From positions 1 to 28,901 of IMG/VR virus record IMGVR_UViG_3300025122_000104: a stretch of 28,901 nt of DNA; one strand, written 5' to 3'. The notes beneath the pieces are model-generated. The model saw only the letters and a program-made list of their open reading frames with translations, made no database searches and was not told where the DNA came from. The number at the start of each line of letters is the position of its first letter. The stretch's first letter is position 1. The stretch comes from a virus. The translations under genes were made by a program, and so were the position numbers. This document shows, piece after piece, positions 1-8,253 of the stretch.

Positions 1-1
1 C

Positions 2-2812
2 ACCTGCAATATCCCATGAAGTCGTCATGTCGTCCCAATTTGTAGTGATGTCGTCCCATAGGTCAACCGCCGTTAATCTCAACGTGTTATCTATTACAGC
101 CATATTTGTTTTAGTGCCTGAATATGCAGTGTGTTCATTTTGAGTTGCGACGACATTTAAATTTGTCATATTCGGTACCGTTACACTTAATATCGCGGCG
201 TTTAGGCTCTGGTGATTAGAACTGTCAACCGCCTTAATTAGGTAAGAGCCAGTTAATAATGGCGAAACTACACTCGTTGCCTTACCGCCAACAGCGGGAA
301 TGATATCGATTGAACTGCCCCAACTCGGACTTAACGTATCGGCTGTATGTCTAACTAATATTTTCCCGCCAATTTTAACGTCCAAATCTGTCGCCTGATC
401 CCAGGATAGGTGCGCATTATTATTTATGACATTTATCGAAAAACCCGTAAGGTCGGCAGGGGGTGTTGATAAGCCTATAATCTCTTTGATCGAGCTAGAA
501 TAAGCAGAGCTTACGCCGTATGAGTTAATCGCCTTCACCCTGAACTCGTATTTACCCGCCTTAATATCAGCAATTTCAAAGCTCGTTGACTGTATACGCC
601 CCATAACGTTATAGCCGACCCCCGACACTAATTTATATTCGAGTTGATATGAACTGATAAAAGCATCTGCACTACCCGAAAAATTAATAATCGCTTTTGT
701 TTTAACGCCTGATCCGTCGGACGTGCTATATATTTCTTCTGTTATTACTGGCGAACCTGGAATTTGGACGTGGTTGTAATCCGGTAGTGGCAAGCTGGTT
801 GCGGGAGTTGGTATAGTCGCTTCTGTATCTGTCCAGGCATAGACATCCGCCGTCTCATGGCGTAACGTTAAATCAACGCCATCACCATTTTGATTGAACG
901 CCCATCCAATCACTCGATATGATTTATTGCTGTATCCAAGAATATCGTTCGTGAAATAGACCGTATCCATAACAGATAACTGCATCGCCTGATAGTTGCA
1001 GTTCATTGTAATTATTTCTGAATAACGATGCCTTTGTAAATATATCTTCGCTAACCGCTGCGCCCTTTCTACATTCGTAACGCCTAGAAATTGTAAATCT
1101 GCTATAAGTTCTTCGCCATTGTCAGCCTCAACATAATCTGAATCTGTTATAACAGGAAATTCGTTATAGTCATCTTGTGCGGTAGTATCTACGTACAGTC
1201 CTTTAACCGTATTGAACAAATTACGTTTCGATTCCTTGGGAGCGACATTAATTCCACCATTAAGCCAAGACTCGTTAATCGTTATTGTGGGCGTATTCCA
1301 CGCCCCTGCATAAACTCGATACTTGCCCTCTGTATAGACAAGAGAACCTGCCATCGTAGCTAGTATGTTTTGAATATTTGAGCGATGATCTGCGTCCATG
1401 AACAAAACGAGATCACATGAATATCTTTTTTGGGTTGATTGATCTGTTATTGTAACGTCTTCGTCGCAGACGTTAGCAGCCGAATTAAATGTAGTTACGT
1501 CTATTTCCGAAGACGTGACACCTAGCCCATAGCGCGAATTGGTCAAGTAATCATATAATATTAGAGTTGGGTTTTGGCTCCATGCTGTTGTTGAGGTTCG
1601 AGTATCGTATACTTTTTTACCTTTTATCTTTGCTTGAAACTGAGGGATCCCAATATTAGAGAAAACGTCAGGGTGATACCTGGCTGTGGTGTATAGATAA
1701 CAGTTTCCAGCGCAGAATGGGTTGCCTGTATCCAATTCAAAATCAAGCCCCTTATATACTTCTGAGATATTAGCGTCGTATGAGGCATCTTGTGTTGTTG
1801 TCCCTAAGTTAGTGAGGACACGTATTGACTTTGTGTAGCCCACGTTAACCTCAAAGAATACGCGGGGGGATATTTTGTATCTATCCTCTGGCGCGTGAAA
1901 AAACGCCATTCCGTATGGTAGGAACGGACTAAATGAATCTGAGTCTGGTATATCCCAGAGAACATTGAATAGTGGCTGATGAGATACAACAACAGTCGCT
2001 CTTCCTTCTGAGTCTGAAGTAAATGAGTTTACGATTGTAAACTCAAATAAATCATTTTTCGGGTTTTCCAGTTTAGAATATCCTATGTCGTCTAATCCAT
2101 TATCCCATCTCGTTGCTGCGACATCCGTATCCTCGTTAAAATCAAATTCTGTGTACCCTTCGATAGTCATTATCTGACCAGTGAAATCATAAGTCGTATT
2201 GGCGGGCAGACCTTTAATTAATATATTCCCTTCATTTAGAATGAAATAATCTTTATTCCATAGGTCAAACCAGGAATACGGCCAAAATTCATTCCCCCAT
2301 GAAGGCGGAGGTTGGAATGAGTCTATCTTGGGTGTGACTTCCTCGCCCGCGATAACAATAGGGGAGCGGAACTTTTCCTCGTTAACCAGGTTGTTGTGAT
2401 CTAAGGTAACAGGCGTATTATTTATAAAACAGGACTCCATAGAATCACATTCGTGACCTACCATCGCAATGAATTGGTGAAGATACTCATTTGATTGGTC
2501 ACTTTCAATCGGTTCGTAATCGACCCTTGTTGTTGTGTTCCGATGGAACACCGAACCGCCGACAGTTCTTTGACCGTATACGATTTTACGCGGGGATAAA
2601 TTGTCGATAGTGTTTGTTTTTAGGCCGCTAAACTGTTTTTTTATAGAATCAATTTCTAACGATTCTATATCGGGTTGTAATAATGCACTAAGCCCTATAC
2701 CCACGAAGGCACCAGACCCAGGTGCTATGGCATTTGACGCTATTGTTGTCGCCAAAATAAAAGTTGTGCGAAGCCCCTCATCATTTGAAATGTCGTCTAT
2801 TACGTTACCCAT
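2..2812 (-). CDS. Tail tip / host-specificity protein, J-like (3' end beyond window)
   Basis: Open from an ATG at 2812 to the left edge without a stop, giving 937 codons; the C-terminus lies outside the window. The start has a GGGAG site 8 bases upstream and overlaps the preceding gene by 8 bases. The middle (about residues 380-600) carries the phage tail tip pattern: NPTLILYDYLTNSRYGLGV, then CDEDV, a KRYSCD strand and a GKYRVYAGAW segment, as in lambda J and related central tail-hub proteins. From about residue 680 there are at least two fibronectin type III-like domains (about 680-775 and 780-880). Family knowledge: this protein closes the tail tip and contacts the receptor. It follows tape measure and small tip genes, as expected. 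The family call is firm; receptor and host are unknown. Confidence 0.9.
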   Translation of the reverse strand, partial: MGNVIDDISNDEGLRTTFILATTIASNAIAPGSGAFVGIGLSALLQPDIESLEIDSIKKQFSGLKTNTIDNLSPRKIVYGQRTVGGSVFHRNTTTRVDYEPIESDQSNEYLHQFIAMVGHECDSMESCFINNTPVTLDHNNLVNEEKFRSPIVIAGEEVTPKIDSFQPPPSWGNEFWPYSWFDLWNKDYFILNEGNILIKGLPANTTYDFTGQIMTIEGYTEFDFNEDTDVAATRWDNGLDDIGYSKLENPKNDLFEFTIVNSFTSDSEGRATVVVSHQPLFNVLWDIPDSDSFSPFLPYGMAFFHAPEDRYKISPRVFFEVNVGYTKSIRVLTNLGTTTQDASYDANISEVYKGLDFELDTGNPFCAGNCYLYTTARYHPDVFSNIGIPQFQAKIKGKKVYDTRTSTTAWSQNPTLILYDYLTNSRYGLGVTSSEIDVTTFNSAANVCDEDVTITDQSTQKRYSCDLVLFMDADHRSNIQNILATMAGSLVYTEGKYRVYAGAWNTPTITINESWLNGGINVAPKESKRNLFNTVKGLYVDTTAQDDYNEFPVITDSDYVEADNGEELIADLQFLGVTNVERAQRLAKIYLQRHRYSEIITMNCNYQAMQLSVMDTVYFTNDILGYSNKSYRVIGWAFNQNGDGVDLTLRHETADVYAWTDTEATIPTPATSLPLPDYNHVQIPGSPVITEEIYSTSDGSGVKTKAIINFSGSADAFISSYQLEYKLVSGVGYNVMGRIQSTSFEIADIKAGKYEFRVKAINSYGVSSAYSSSIKEIIGLSTPPADLTGFSINVINNNAHLSWDQATDLDVKIGGKILVRHTADTLSPSWGSSIDIIPAVGGKATSVVSPLLTGSYLIKAVDSSNHQSLNAAILSVTVPNMTNLNVVATQNEHTAYSGTKTNMAVIDNTLRLTAVDLWDDITTNWDDMTTSWDIAG

Positions 2813-3212
2813 TATGATGACTCCCACAAACGTCAAATGCCGTACATTTTTTCGTTAAAATAAAACTATAATCTCGCCCTCGCCCTCGCCCTAAAAATAT
2901 ACTATCAACGCCGTCACATAAGCCCAGGCAATCTCGATAGACAACAACATCGCCACGATTGCATAGTTCGGTACCCACTTCGCCATAATTATTTTTCATT
3001 AATTCTAAAAGTGATGAGTAGCCTTCATTTTTTAAAACTCGTCTATATCCTCGATAGGTCATATACTTATTTTTGAAATGTGGGAAAAATTCCTTCCCAG
3101 AACGCTGATCCCAGTAACCCCCGACAAACGTAAAACAATCCCACACCCCATATTTGAATTCTCGGTTTTTATTTTTTTCAATATATTCATAAAATTGATC
3201 AGAATTAAACAC
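2805..3212 (-). CDS. Tail-tip associated cysteine-hydrolase-like protein (DUF6950-like)
   Basis: 135 aa. The N-terminal half holds GVWDCFTFV with Cys26, and the second half has GDVVVYRD followed by a short C-terminal strand. This is the layout of DUF6950 and of NlpC/P60-like proteins encoded beside the J-like tail tip gene in siphoviruses and gene transfer agents. In that position they are thought to cut peptidoglycan or help tip assembly. A catalytic His is not obvious, so activity is uncertain. The start is a GTG; it overlaps the upstream gene by 8 bases and the J-like gene by 8 bases, so the tip genes are translationally coupled. A run of GRGRGRD is encoded by a hexanucleotide repeat near 2872-2893. 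Confidence 0.65.
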   Translation of the reverse strand: MFNSDQFYEYIEKNKNREFKYGVWDCFTFVGGYWDQRSGKEFFPHFKNKYMTYRGYRRVLKNEGYSSLLELMKNNYGEVGTELCNRGDVVVYRDCLGLCDGVDSIFLGRGRGRDYSFILTKKCTAFDVCGSHHNG

Positions 3213-3792
3213 TCCGCGTACCGCCCCAGACCAATAACTGTTCTTTCAATGAATCCTGATATAGGAAAGCATCGTCGGTAGGATATTCTTTCCGTTGGTC
3301 GGCATGATTATAACGGCGGTTACTCGCCTTATCGAAACGAACCAATTTATCGACGACCGTTACTTTGATGGTCGCAGTAGGACCTATATTAAGTGTCATA
3401 TTATCAATAAAGCCACTGAATATGACGATAGTGTCTAATATATTTCCCCCGTTAGCCATTGTATCCCTCAACCCTATTTCGACGCTGCAATCTGCACCCT
3501 GATAATCCGTTTGAATTGCTGTGCTAATCGTATTCACATTAATGCCCGACAACGTTAAATCTATCATATTAGCTTGAATCTGAGTTGTTTCGGGTATGGC
3601 TGATACGCTACCTAAATTACCTACCCCCACATAATTAACAGAATCACTTAAAAATGGTGGCGTGTGACTAATGATACCCATGTCAGAATGGACATATACA
3701 GGTGCAGTGAAGTTTAAAGCGACAAGGTATATCGGGTATACATCACCACCTGTAATATTAGATATTCCACTTGAATTAATGGAGCGGGTCAA
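3205..3792 (-). CDS. Tail tip accessory protein (conserved phage family)
   Basis: 195 aa. Features of a conserved phage tail family encoded just before the DUF6950-like and J-like proteins: PETTQIQANMIDLTLSGI near residues 64-81, a DYQGADCSVEIG segment, a strand ending in DKLVRFDK, and a C-terminal NRRYNHADQRKEYPTDDAF motif followed by LLVWGG. The family is probably a tip or distal-tail component, by position equivalent to lambda L/M-region products; I cannot name a precise Pfam entry. The start is TTG at 3792, chosen because GGAGG lies 7 bases upstream inside the end of the previous gene, whose stop overlaps it. No membrane segment or enzyme motif is seen. Confidence 0.6.
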   Translation of the reverse strand: MTRSINSSGISNITGGDVYPIYLVALNFTAPVYVHSDMGIISHTPPFLSDSVNYVGVGNLGSVSAIPETTQIQANMIDLTLSGINVNTISTAIQTDYQGADCSVEIGLRDTMANGGNILDTIVIFSGFIDNMTLNIGPTATIKVTVVDKLVRFDKASNRRYNHADQRKEYPTDDAFLYQDSLKEQLLVWGGTRSV

Positions 3793-4388
3793 CTGATGAC
3801 CTCCATTGCAGCGAAGGTCAAAGGCGCCGACACCCTGTCAATCCCGACGCTGAAATTAATATCATTCCCGATTAATATCATTTCGCACGTTGTATTATTG
3901 ATTGTGATTGTACCGTTATCACTGGGACTTGTTCTTATACCTGGCTGAAATGTAATTGTCGCATTACCCGACCCATCGCTAATAACATCTGAACTAACTT
4001 GTTTCAGTTCGCCGCCGAAACTAATAAAATCACCTGCCTTTAATACTGCTGTAGATATAGTCCATCCATCGGTAATAACACTATTACCCGTTTGGCTCGC
4101 GCCATTAACAACTGGCGTTCCTGTAGAAGTGCCTTGTGTAGTTTTAGAATCTGGGCAAAATCCATTAAACGTGTTCCTTCGCCCTTGAAGCTCATTGAAA
4201 AAGGCTTGCCACGCAGACCAATTTGACCGTGCCATTGGCGGCAACGAATATTCGGCCATCCAGTAGGAACCCGACAAGGTTCTTCTCTGAATTTGTCCGT
4301 TTAACGAAGATTTGAAAATTTGAGTGTTGTTCTGAATGTAGAATCGACTCGAAATGAAACCTGGCGCAACTGGCATTGATAACGGCAT
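3789..4388 (-). CDS. Minor tail protein, distal tail region
   Basis: 199 aa, directly after the tape measure gene. The N-terminal third is WxxW-rich (YWMAEYSLPPM, then NWSAWQAFFNELQGRRNTF), a pattern I associate with conserved minor tail proteins located between tape measure and tip genes. The remainder looks beta-rich (TSTGTPVVNG, ATITFQPGIR, GTITINNTTCEMIL), like a carbohydrate-binding or jelly-roll domain. Function as a distal tail component is inferred from position. The ATG at 4388 is preceded by a run of ten G's spaced four bases away (4393-4402), an unusual ribosome binding site. There are 35 non-coding bases between this gene and the tape measure gene. Confidence 0.55.
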   Translation of the reverse strand: MPLSMPVAPGFISSRFYIQNNTQIFKSSLNGQIQRRTLSGSYWMAEYSLPPMARSNWSAWQAFFNELQGRRNTFNGFCPDSKTTQGTSTGTPVVNGASQTGNSVITDGWTISTAVLKAGDFISFGGELKQVSSDVISDGSGNATITFQPGIRTSPSDNGTITINNTTCEMILIGNDINFSVGIDRVSAPLTFAAMEVIS

Positions 4389-4423
4389 ATTACCCCCCCC
4401 CCTTTTAGATTGTTATTATAGCA

Positions 4424-5878
4424 TTAAACTCTCATTTGTCCGTTACTCAAGGCCGCTTGTACCCCCGCAATAGAAGCCGCTTGTATATGTGGCGCTGCCG
4501 TCGCTATTTCCTCCCGAATAGAGGCCGCTACATTCGTGTCAAATTTGTTGTAGGTATTTATCGTAATCCCATTTGTGCCTTTCGAAAGTCCCGACGTAGG
4601 ACTCGGCGTCATAAGATTATTAATTCCGCCTTGTAGCGCACGGATAAAAGGGTTTGTAATCATCATTTCGATCGCTGTCCTTTTCGCTATATCGGCCAAA
4701 GACTCGAACATGTTACCCCCATCGAGAATCGCATCAGTTAATCGAGAAGACCATTGATCTGTAGCTCCGATCATAGCGTCTTTAATTGCCGTGCTAGATT
4801 CCTTTGCTTGCTTTTCCATCTTAATAATATCATCTTTAATACCTTTTACTGATTCATCTATTATTACTTTATTGGGAAGGGGTGCTATATTTGATTTCCC
4901 CTCCAAGGACTTTGAGACTTTAGCTCTTTTTTGGATAGCCTCTATCTCAGATTGAATTGCAATTTTACGATCATGTAAAGTTTTATTGTAATTATGACTA
5001 TCTTTTTCAGCCTTATTGATTGACTTTGCCATGTTCAGAAATGAATGTTTTGCTTTACTCGATTCCCTTTCTGACAACTCTAATTTAGTAGCAATCCCCT
5101 GTAATTCCATTTTAAGATTCCGCAACATAACTTCATCGGAACGCTCAAAAAGTTTATTTATTTTTTCTGCTAATTTAGCAAGGACAGGTATCATTTTTCC
5201 CTGGATATTGCGTTTTAATAAATTCATATTGTCATTGTAGGTAGCAATTCTGTCAGCATCTTTCTGAGTGATTACGTTTGGGGTTGTTTCTGCTAGTTGC
5301 TTCATCGATAAAATGCCATCTTTTAAAATTTGGTTAAGAGACGACCCCGACCGCCCGAATATATCCATCGCGACCTGTGTCCTTGTAGTGGCGTTTTTGG
5401 TATTCGCAAGTGCCTCCGCTATCACCATAAATTGATTTTCGAGGCTTAACTCCATTAGTTTTTTAGCTTTAATTCCTAACATCTCAAACGCCTGCTTCGC
5501 TTCGCCTACACCCTCGGATGCATCACCTATGTTCCGTTGCATCATTGTAAATCCTGTCGCTAATTGCTCAAAAGCGACACCTGATTGTTCTGCCACAAAT
5601 TTCATTTTACTTAAAAACTCGGTTGTAGTGTCTAATTTCTTACCTAACTTCTGGATACGGTCGACCTCCTTTAGTGTCTGCTTACCCATATATATAATGC
5701 CTGCCGCAGCTGCAATAGCCGCTATGCGAACCTTGTTAAATCCACCAGCTAATAGCTTATTGCTATCTGTCATTTTCTTAGATGATTGTCGCGTCACTTT
5801 AACCGCATTTTTCATATTTTTACGAATATCGGTCAAGTCTGCTTTAATTTCGACGACTAAACTGTCTAAATTTGCCAT
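4424..5878 (-). CDS. Tail tape measure protein
   Basis: 484 aa. It sets tail length and is carried in the tail lumen. The N-terminus has a charged helix (LVVEIKADLTDIRKNM) followed by a hydrophobic stretch near residues 48-66 (VRIAAIAAAAGIIYMG), then a long helical, coiled-coil-prone body. A tape-measure typical segment occurs around FGRSGSSLNQIL, and the C-terminus ends in NTYNKFDTNV plus an alanine-rich helix. At about 0.15 nm per residue this predicts a tail near 70 nm. It lies immediately after the frameshifting chaperone pair, the canonical position. An AGGA site lies 10 bases before the ATG at 5878. Confidence 0.9.
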   Translation of the reverse strand: MANLDSLVVEIKADLTDIRKNMKNAVKVTRQSSKKMTDSNKLLAGGFNKVRIAAIAAAAGIIYMGKQTLKEVDRIQKLGKKLDTTTEFLSKMKFVAEQSGVAFEQLATGFTMMQRNIGDASEGVGEAKQAFEMLGIKAKKLMELSLENQFMVIAEALANTKNATTRTQVAMDIFGRSGSSLNQILKDGILSMKQLAETTPNVITQKDADRIATYNDNMNLLKRNIQGKMIPVLAKLAEKINKLFERSDEVMLRNLKMELQGIATKLELSERESSKAKHSFLNMAKSINKAEKDSHNYNKTLHDRKIAIQSEIEAIQKRAKVSKSLEGKSNIAPLPNKVIIDESVKGIKDDIIKMEKQAKESSTAIKDAMIGATDQWSSRLTDAILDGGNMFESLADIAKRTAIEMMITNPFIRALQGGINNLMTPSPTSGLSKGTNGITINTYNKFDTNVAASIREEIATAAPHIQAASIAGVQAALSNGQMRV

Positions 5879-5890
5879 TTTTTTAAAATC

Positions 5891-6402
5891 CTATTTTAAT
5901 TTTTTCAATCTTTCGATGTCTTCTTTCGTCAAGTCTGTTTTATTTTCTACGCCGTAAAATTCGTTACAGGCTTCGCACGCTAGGTTAAGGTCGTATAATG
6001 TCGCATCTTTAATGTCCCGTGGCGACCACTTCAAATGAAAAAGCATAAATTTATAATATTCTCTATACCGCTGGTATACAGGATTACCATTTATTTTTTT
6101 TTTACGGCTTCTTCTTGCTTTTCGGGCATGAGTAAAAAAAGAATAAAATTCGAAAATTGGCTATTTGCCTCATTGCGATTTACTGAAAGCCATTCTTTTA
6201 ATTGGTCATCCGAAGAATAGTCCTTGCATGGCAACGCTTTATAAAAATTAAAAAGATCACCAATTTTTAACGATTCATCTTTCGTTATTAAATCATACAA
6301 GGAAATGTCTAATGCATTTTCTATCTCGTCATGCAAACTGAAAGACGGTTCAATATTGTAAGTTTTCGAATCTACAGAAAGTTTAAAATTCGGACGTGCC
6401 AT
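5891..6402 (-). CDS. Tail assembly chaperone, -1 frameshift fusion (gpG-T type)
   Basis: Predicted long product made when ribosomes slip back one base on the A10 run at 6094-6103. After the VKKK at the end of the short form, reading continues INGNPVYQRYREYYKFMLFH and so on for 67 codons to the TAG at 5893-5891, giving about 170 aa. The extension contains LKWSPRDIKD, similar to the W-P motif of gpT-type extensions, and ends in a charged helix. It lies directly before the tape measure gene, where lambda G/GT and many siphoviruses have the same arrangement; the long form bridges tape measure and tail tube during assembly. There is no good ribosome binding site for separate translation of the downstream part. 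That the slip happens is inferred, not proven. Confidence 0.8.
6091..6402 (-). CDS. Tail assembly chaperone, short form (gpG-like)
   Basis: 103 aa ending in AVKKK at an A10 run followed at once by TAA. The sequence begins with a short beta segment (NFKLSVDSKTYNIEPSFSLH) and is otherwise helical and acidic, as are many tail assembly chaperones. It lies between the tail tube gene and the tape measure gene. The start overlaps the region of the preceding stop (TAATAATG), so it is probably translated by coupling; no independent Shine-Dalgarno is visible. In the lambda system the short form outnumbers the fusion form by roughly twenty to one; the ratio here is unknown. Confidence 0.8.
   Translation of the reverse strand: MARPNFKLSVDSKTYNIEPSFSLHDEIENALDISLYDLITKDESLKIGDLFNFYKALPCKDYSSDDQLKEWLSVNRNEANSQFSNFILFLLMPEKQEEAVKKK
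6094..6103 (-). promoter_or_regulatory. Programmed -1 ribosomal frameshift site, A10 run
   Basis: On the minus strand the codons are GTA AAA AAA AAA TAA, so A AAA AAA tandem slippery codons sit directly against a stop codon. The -1 frame then stays open for 67 codons and encodes a gpT-like extension. A stop codon right behind the slippery site would promote pausing. Confidence 0.8.
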
Positions 6403-6404
6403 TA

Positions 6405-6836
6405 TTAAGATTCAGCAACAGTTGTTACCGCTCCGCTCGCTTCAAATGTCGCACTAAAAGTCATTTCGCCTGCCACTTCCCCCCCCGCTTCAAGTTGAGA
6501 AATAACCGCTTCGAAAGCCTTTGTTTTCGCTGTGCTATTCCCGCTATCCATTAAAGGATAAACTAAATAGTAGTCGTCTTTAGTTCCTGCGTCATGATTT
6601 GTTTCAAGTGTAGTCCTACTCGCCGAATCTGAATAAAAGCCTTGAACTGATAACGTTTTAGTTAGCTTCCCGCCCCCGCCTAAAAGTTCCCTTTTCTGGT
6701 TCGAATCTTTATCGGTAACGTCGACTATATCGCGTGAGCTTGAAAGTCCCACGCTAGTCACGTGAGCAAGCAGTGTACCAGACCCAACCGACCCTATATA
6801 TACCTTAAAATCGTCCCCATTTGCTTTGTTCGCCAT
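6405..6836 (-). CDS. Major tail (tube) protein
   Basis: 143 aa. The pattern matches TP901-1/HK97-type tail tube proteins: an N-terminal NGDDFKVYIG strand, then HVTSVGLSSSRDIVDVTDKDS, a glycine loop (LLGGGGKL), and a C-terminal beta segment EMTFSATFEASGAVTTV. The length is in the range of small tube proteins without an Ig domain. Six-fold rings stack to form the tail tube. The ATG at 6836 has a G6 run five bases upstream (6842-6847), suiting a highly translated gene. It lies between the tail terminator gene and the chaperone gene, as expected. Confidence 0.88.
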   Translation of the reverse strand: MANKANGDDFKVYIGSVGSGTLLAHVTSVGLSSSRDIVDVTDKDSNQKRELLGGGGKLTKTLSVQGFYSDSASRTTLETNHDAGTKDDYYLVYPLMDSGNSTAKTKAFEAVISQLEAGGEVAGEMTFSATFEASGAVTTVAES

Positions 6837-6853
6837 AATTTCCCCCCTGTTTA

Positions 6854-7279
6854 TTAAACGCCGAGCGTTATCTTAACTCTAATTATACCACTAAACATAT
6901 CGGCGTTCACATCTTCTTGCATGATTGTACTGAATCCATCCCATCGGCTCCTGGCATAGCCGAACCCCGTAACGGTTAAATCTGCACGGTGTAAGCTGGT
7001 ATGTACTTCTCTCATAATGTCGCTCGCTTCTTTTTTATTGCCAGTTTTCGTAAAGGCCGTGATGGTTAGATATATAATGGAGCCTTGCCCGCTTGTGGTA
7101 TCTAAAGGCTCGGCCTGTATGTCTGTGTATGCGAGATATGGGAAAATTAAGCCCTTGGCGGATGCTACATTGTCCCTAATGCCATTAGCCCCATTCCCCA
7201 ACATTCCCGTCAATGTTGAATTGTCTTTTAAAGCCGTTGTCACCGCCTTTTGAACTTCATATATATTAAAACCTGTCAT
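6854..7279 (-). CDS. Tail terminator / tail completion protein (DUF3168, gp17-like)
   Basis: 141 aa. The opening helix (YEVQKAVTTALKDNSTLT), the glycine-rich turn, the FPYLAYTD strand and the later YLTITAFTKTGNKKEASDIM segment follow the DUF3168 / SPP1 gp17 pattern. These proteins form a ring capping the tail tube and join it to the head connector. The start ATG overlaps the stop of the previous gene (ATGA), with GAGGAG a short way upstream. It sits between the gp10-like gene and the tail tube gene. No anomalies are seen. Confidence 0.82.
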   Translation of the reverse strand: MTGFNIYEVQKAVTTALKDNSTLTGMLGNGANGIRDNVASAKGLIFPYLAYTDIQAEPLDTTSGQGSIIYLTITAFTKTGNKKEASDIMREVHTSLHRADLTVTGFGYARSRWDGFSTIMQEDVNADMFSGIIRVKITLGV

Positions 7280-7737
7280 CTTCTCGCAGAACTCCTCAGA
7301 ACCTTCTTTATTGCGATTCTAATGTCTCTTTTAATTTCTTTAATATTCGATTTAAATGATGGGAATAACCACGGGCGAGCGGCCATATTTCTTTTCCCAA
7401 ACTCTAACCCAATCCCATATTTAAGTTTCGTCCCTACCGCGTAGCCTAGACCCCCTATAGCCTTGATAGGCTTAACGAATATACTACTAACTAAGCCTCC
7501 ACGATCTGTTTTAGGGTACTCGCCCGGTCCAGAACGTTGAGCAGATTTACCGCCTCGATAATAGATTACACCTGTTCTACTTCCTTTCTGAATACCTTTT
7601 ATCGCTGTAGTCCTAACTGAATTAGCCGATAAAAATAATTGACGTTTCAACGGCTTCAAGGCATCGGACGGTATCTGCAAGAGCTTGCGTTCTAATCGAC
7701 TAAGATTTTTTACTTTTATCTGCGTTTTCTTGGTCAT
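7276..7737 (-). CDS. HK97 gp10-like head-tail joining / tail completion protein
   Basis: About 153 aa, basic. It carries the HK97-gp10 family pattern: an LERKLLQIPSDALKPLKRQL helix near the N-terminus, a RSGPGEYPKTDRGGLVSSIF motif mid-protein, and LKYGIGLEFGKRNMAARPWL near the C-terminus. I chose the ATG at 7737 because GAGG lies 9 bases upstream; a TTG at 7752 is the longer alternative. It overlaps the small upstream ORF by 38 bases and the tail terminator gene by 4. In the family the protein acts at the head-tail junction. Confidence 0.82.
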   Translation of the reverse strand: MTKKTQIKVKNLSRLERKLLQIPSDALKPLKRQLFLSANSVRTTAIKGIQKGSRTGVIYYRGGKSAQRSGPGEYPKTDRGGLVSSIFVKPIKAIGGLGYAVGTKLKYGIGLEFGKRNMAARPWLFPSFKSNIKEIKRDIRIAIKKVLRSSARR

Positions 7738-7870
7738 TGGGGATTGCCTCAATATAAGCCAATATAGGCTTTAATAATTTGTATGGCACCGATAAAGATT
7801 CGCAGTAACTAGATATATCCTGGAATTCTTTGTTACCTATTATTTTTTTGATTATTTTCTGTTCTGACAT
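7700..7870 (-). CDS. Small phage protein of unknown function (56 aa)
   Basis: ATG at 7870 with a G5 run a few bases upstream, ending at TAG 7702-7700. The product begins MSEQKIIKKIIGNKEF and continues with YCESLSVPYKLLKPILAYIE, a compact helical protein. It lies between head closure and gp10-like genes and overlaps the latter's start, suggesting coupling. I do not recognise a family. The ribosome binding site and lack of any other gene in the gap support it being real. Confidence 0.6.
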   Translation of the reverse strand: MSEQKIIKKIIGNKEFQDISSYCESLSVPYKLLKPILAYIEAIPNDQENADKSKKS

Positions 7871-7917
7871 TTTTTTTCCCCCTTAAAATCTTAAAATCTC
7901 AACAAATTATACATTAC

Positions 7918-8253
7918 TTAATTAAGTATCACTAATTCATTAATCGATTGCGCGCACTTAATTACGTAAAATTCCTCTACGTTATCGACTTCCGCAAAAC
8001 TATCGACCCTCATATACTGCCCGTTGTATCTAATTTTTGAGGTTATATCTATGTTTTGATTTTTTCGGATAATGATATCGTAATGTTTTTCGTTTTTCCT
8101 GTTTCCGTCATCGATCGCAAAAGACGGGTGAATCTGTCTAACCCACGCCCACACCGTAGAGGAAAGAGACCATGTATCGGTGGCCTCGCCAGCATCCCCG
8201 ATAGACTCTGTTTTATTTAATATTTCTATCCGATCTTTAAGTTTTCCTATCAT
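7918..8253 (-). CDS. Head closure / head-tail adaptor protein (SPP1 gp16-like)
   Basis: 111 aa. Starts MIGKLKDRIEILNKTES with GDAGEATDTWSL next, then a WVRQIHPS segment and YDIIIRKNQNI plus IRYNGQYMRV strands: the Phage_H_T_join (gp16/FII-like) beta-barrel pattern. The protein forms the ring between connector and tail and closes the filled head. Its start overlaps the connector stop (CTATGA), so the two are coupled. The length is normal for the family. Confidence 0.85.
   Translation of the reverse strand: MIGKLKDRIEILNKTESIGDAGEATDTWSLSSTVWAWVRQIHPSFAIDDGNRKNEKHYDIIIRKNQNIDITSKIRYNGQYMRVDSFAEVDNVEEFYVIKCAQSINELVILN

Noticed and set aside
1804-1992. 62-aa minus-strand ORF
   Set aside because: Lies out of frame within the J-like gene, which is continuously open from 2812 to the window edge.
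5529-5957. 142-aa plus-strand ORF opposite the tape measure start
   Set aside because: No ribosome binding site, antisense to a well-supported gene and across its start region; composition is that of a mirror frame.
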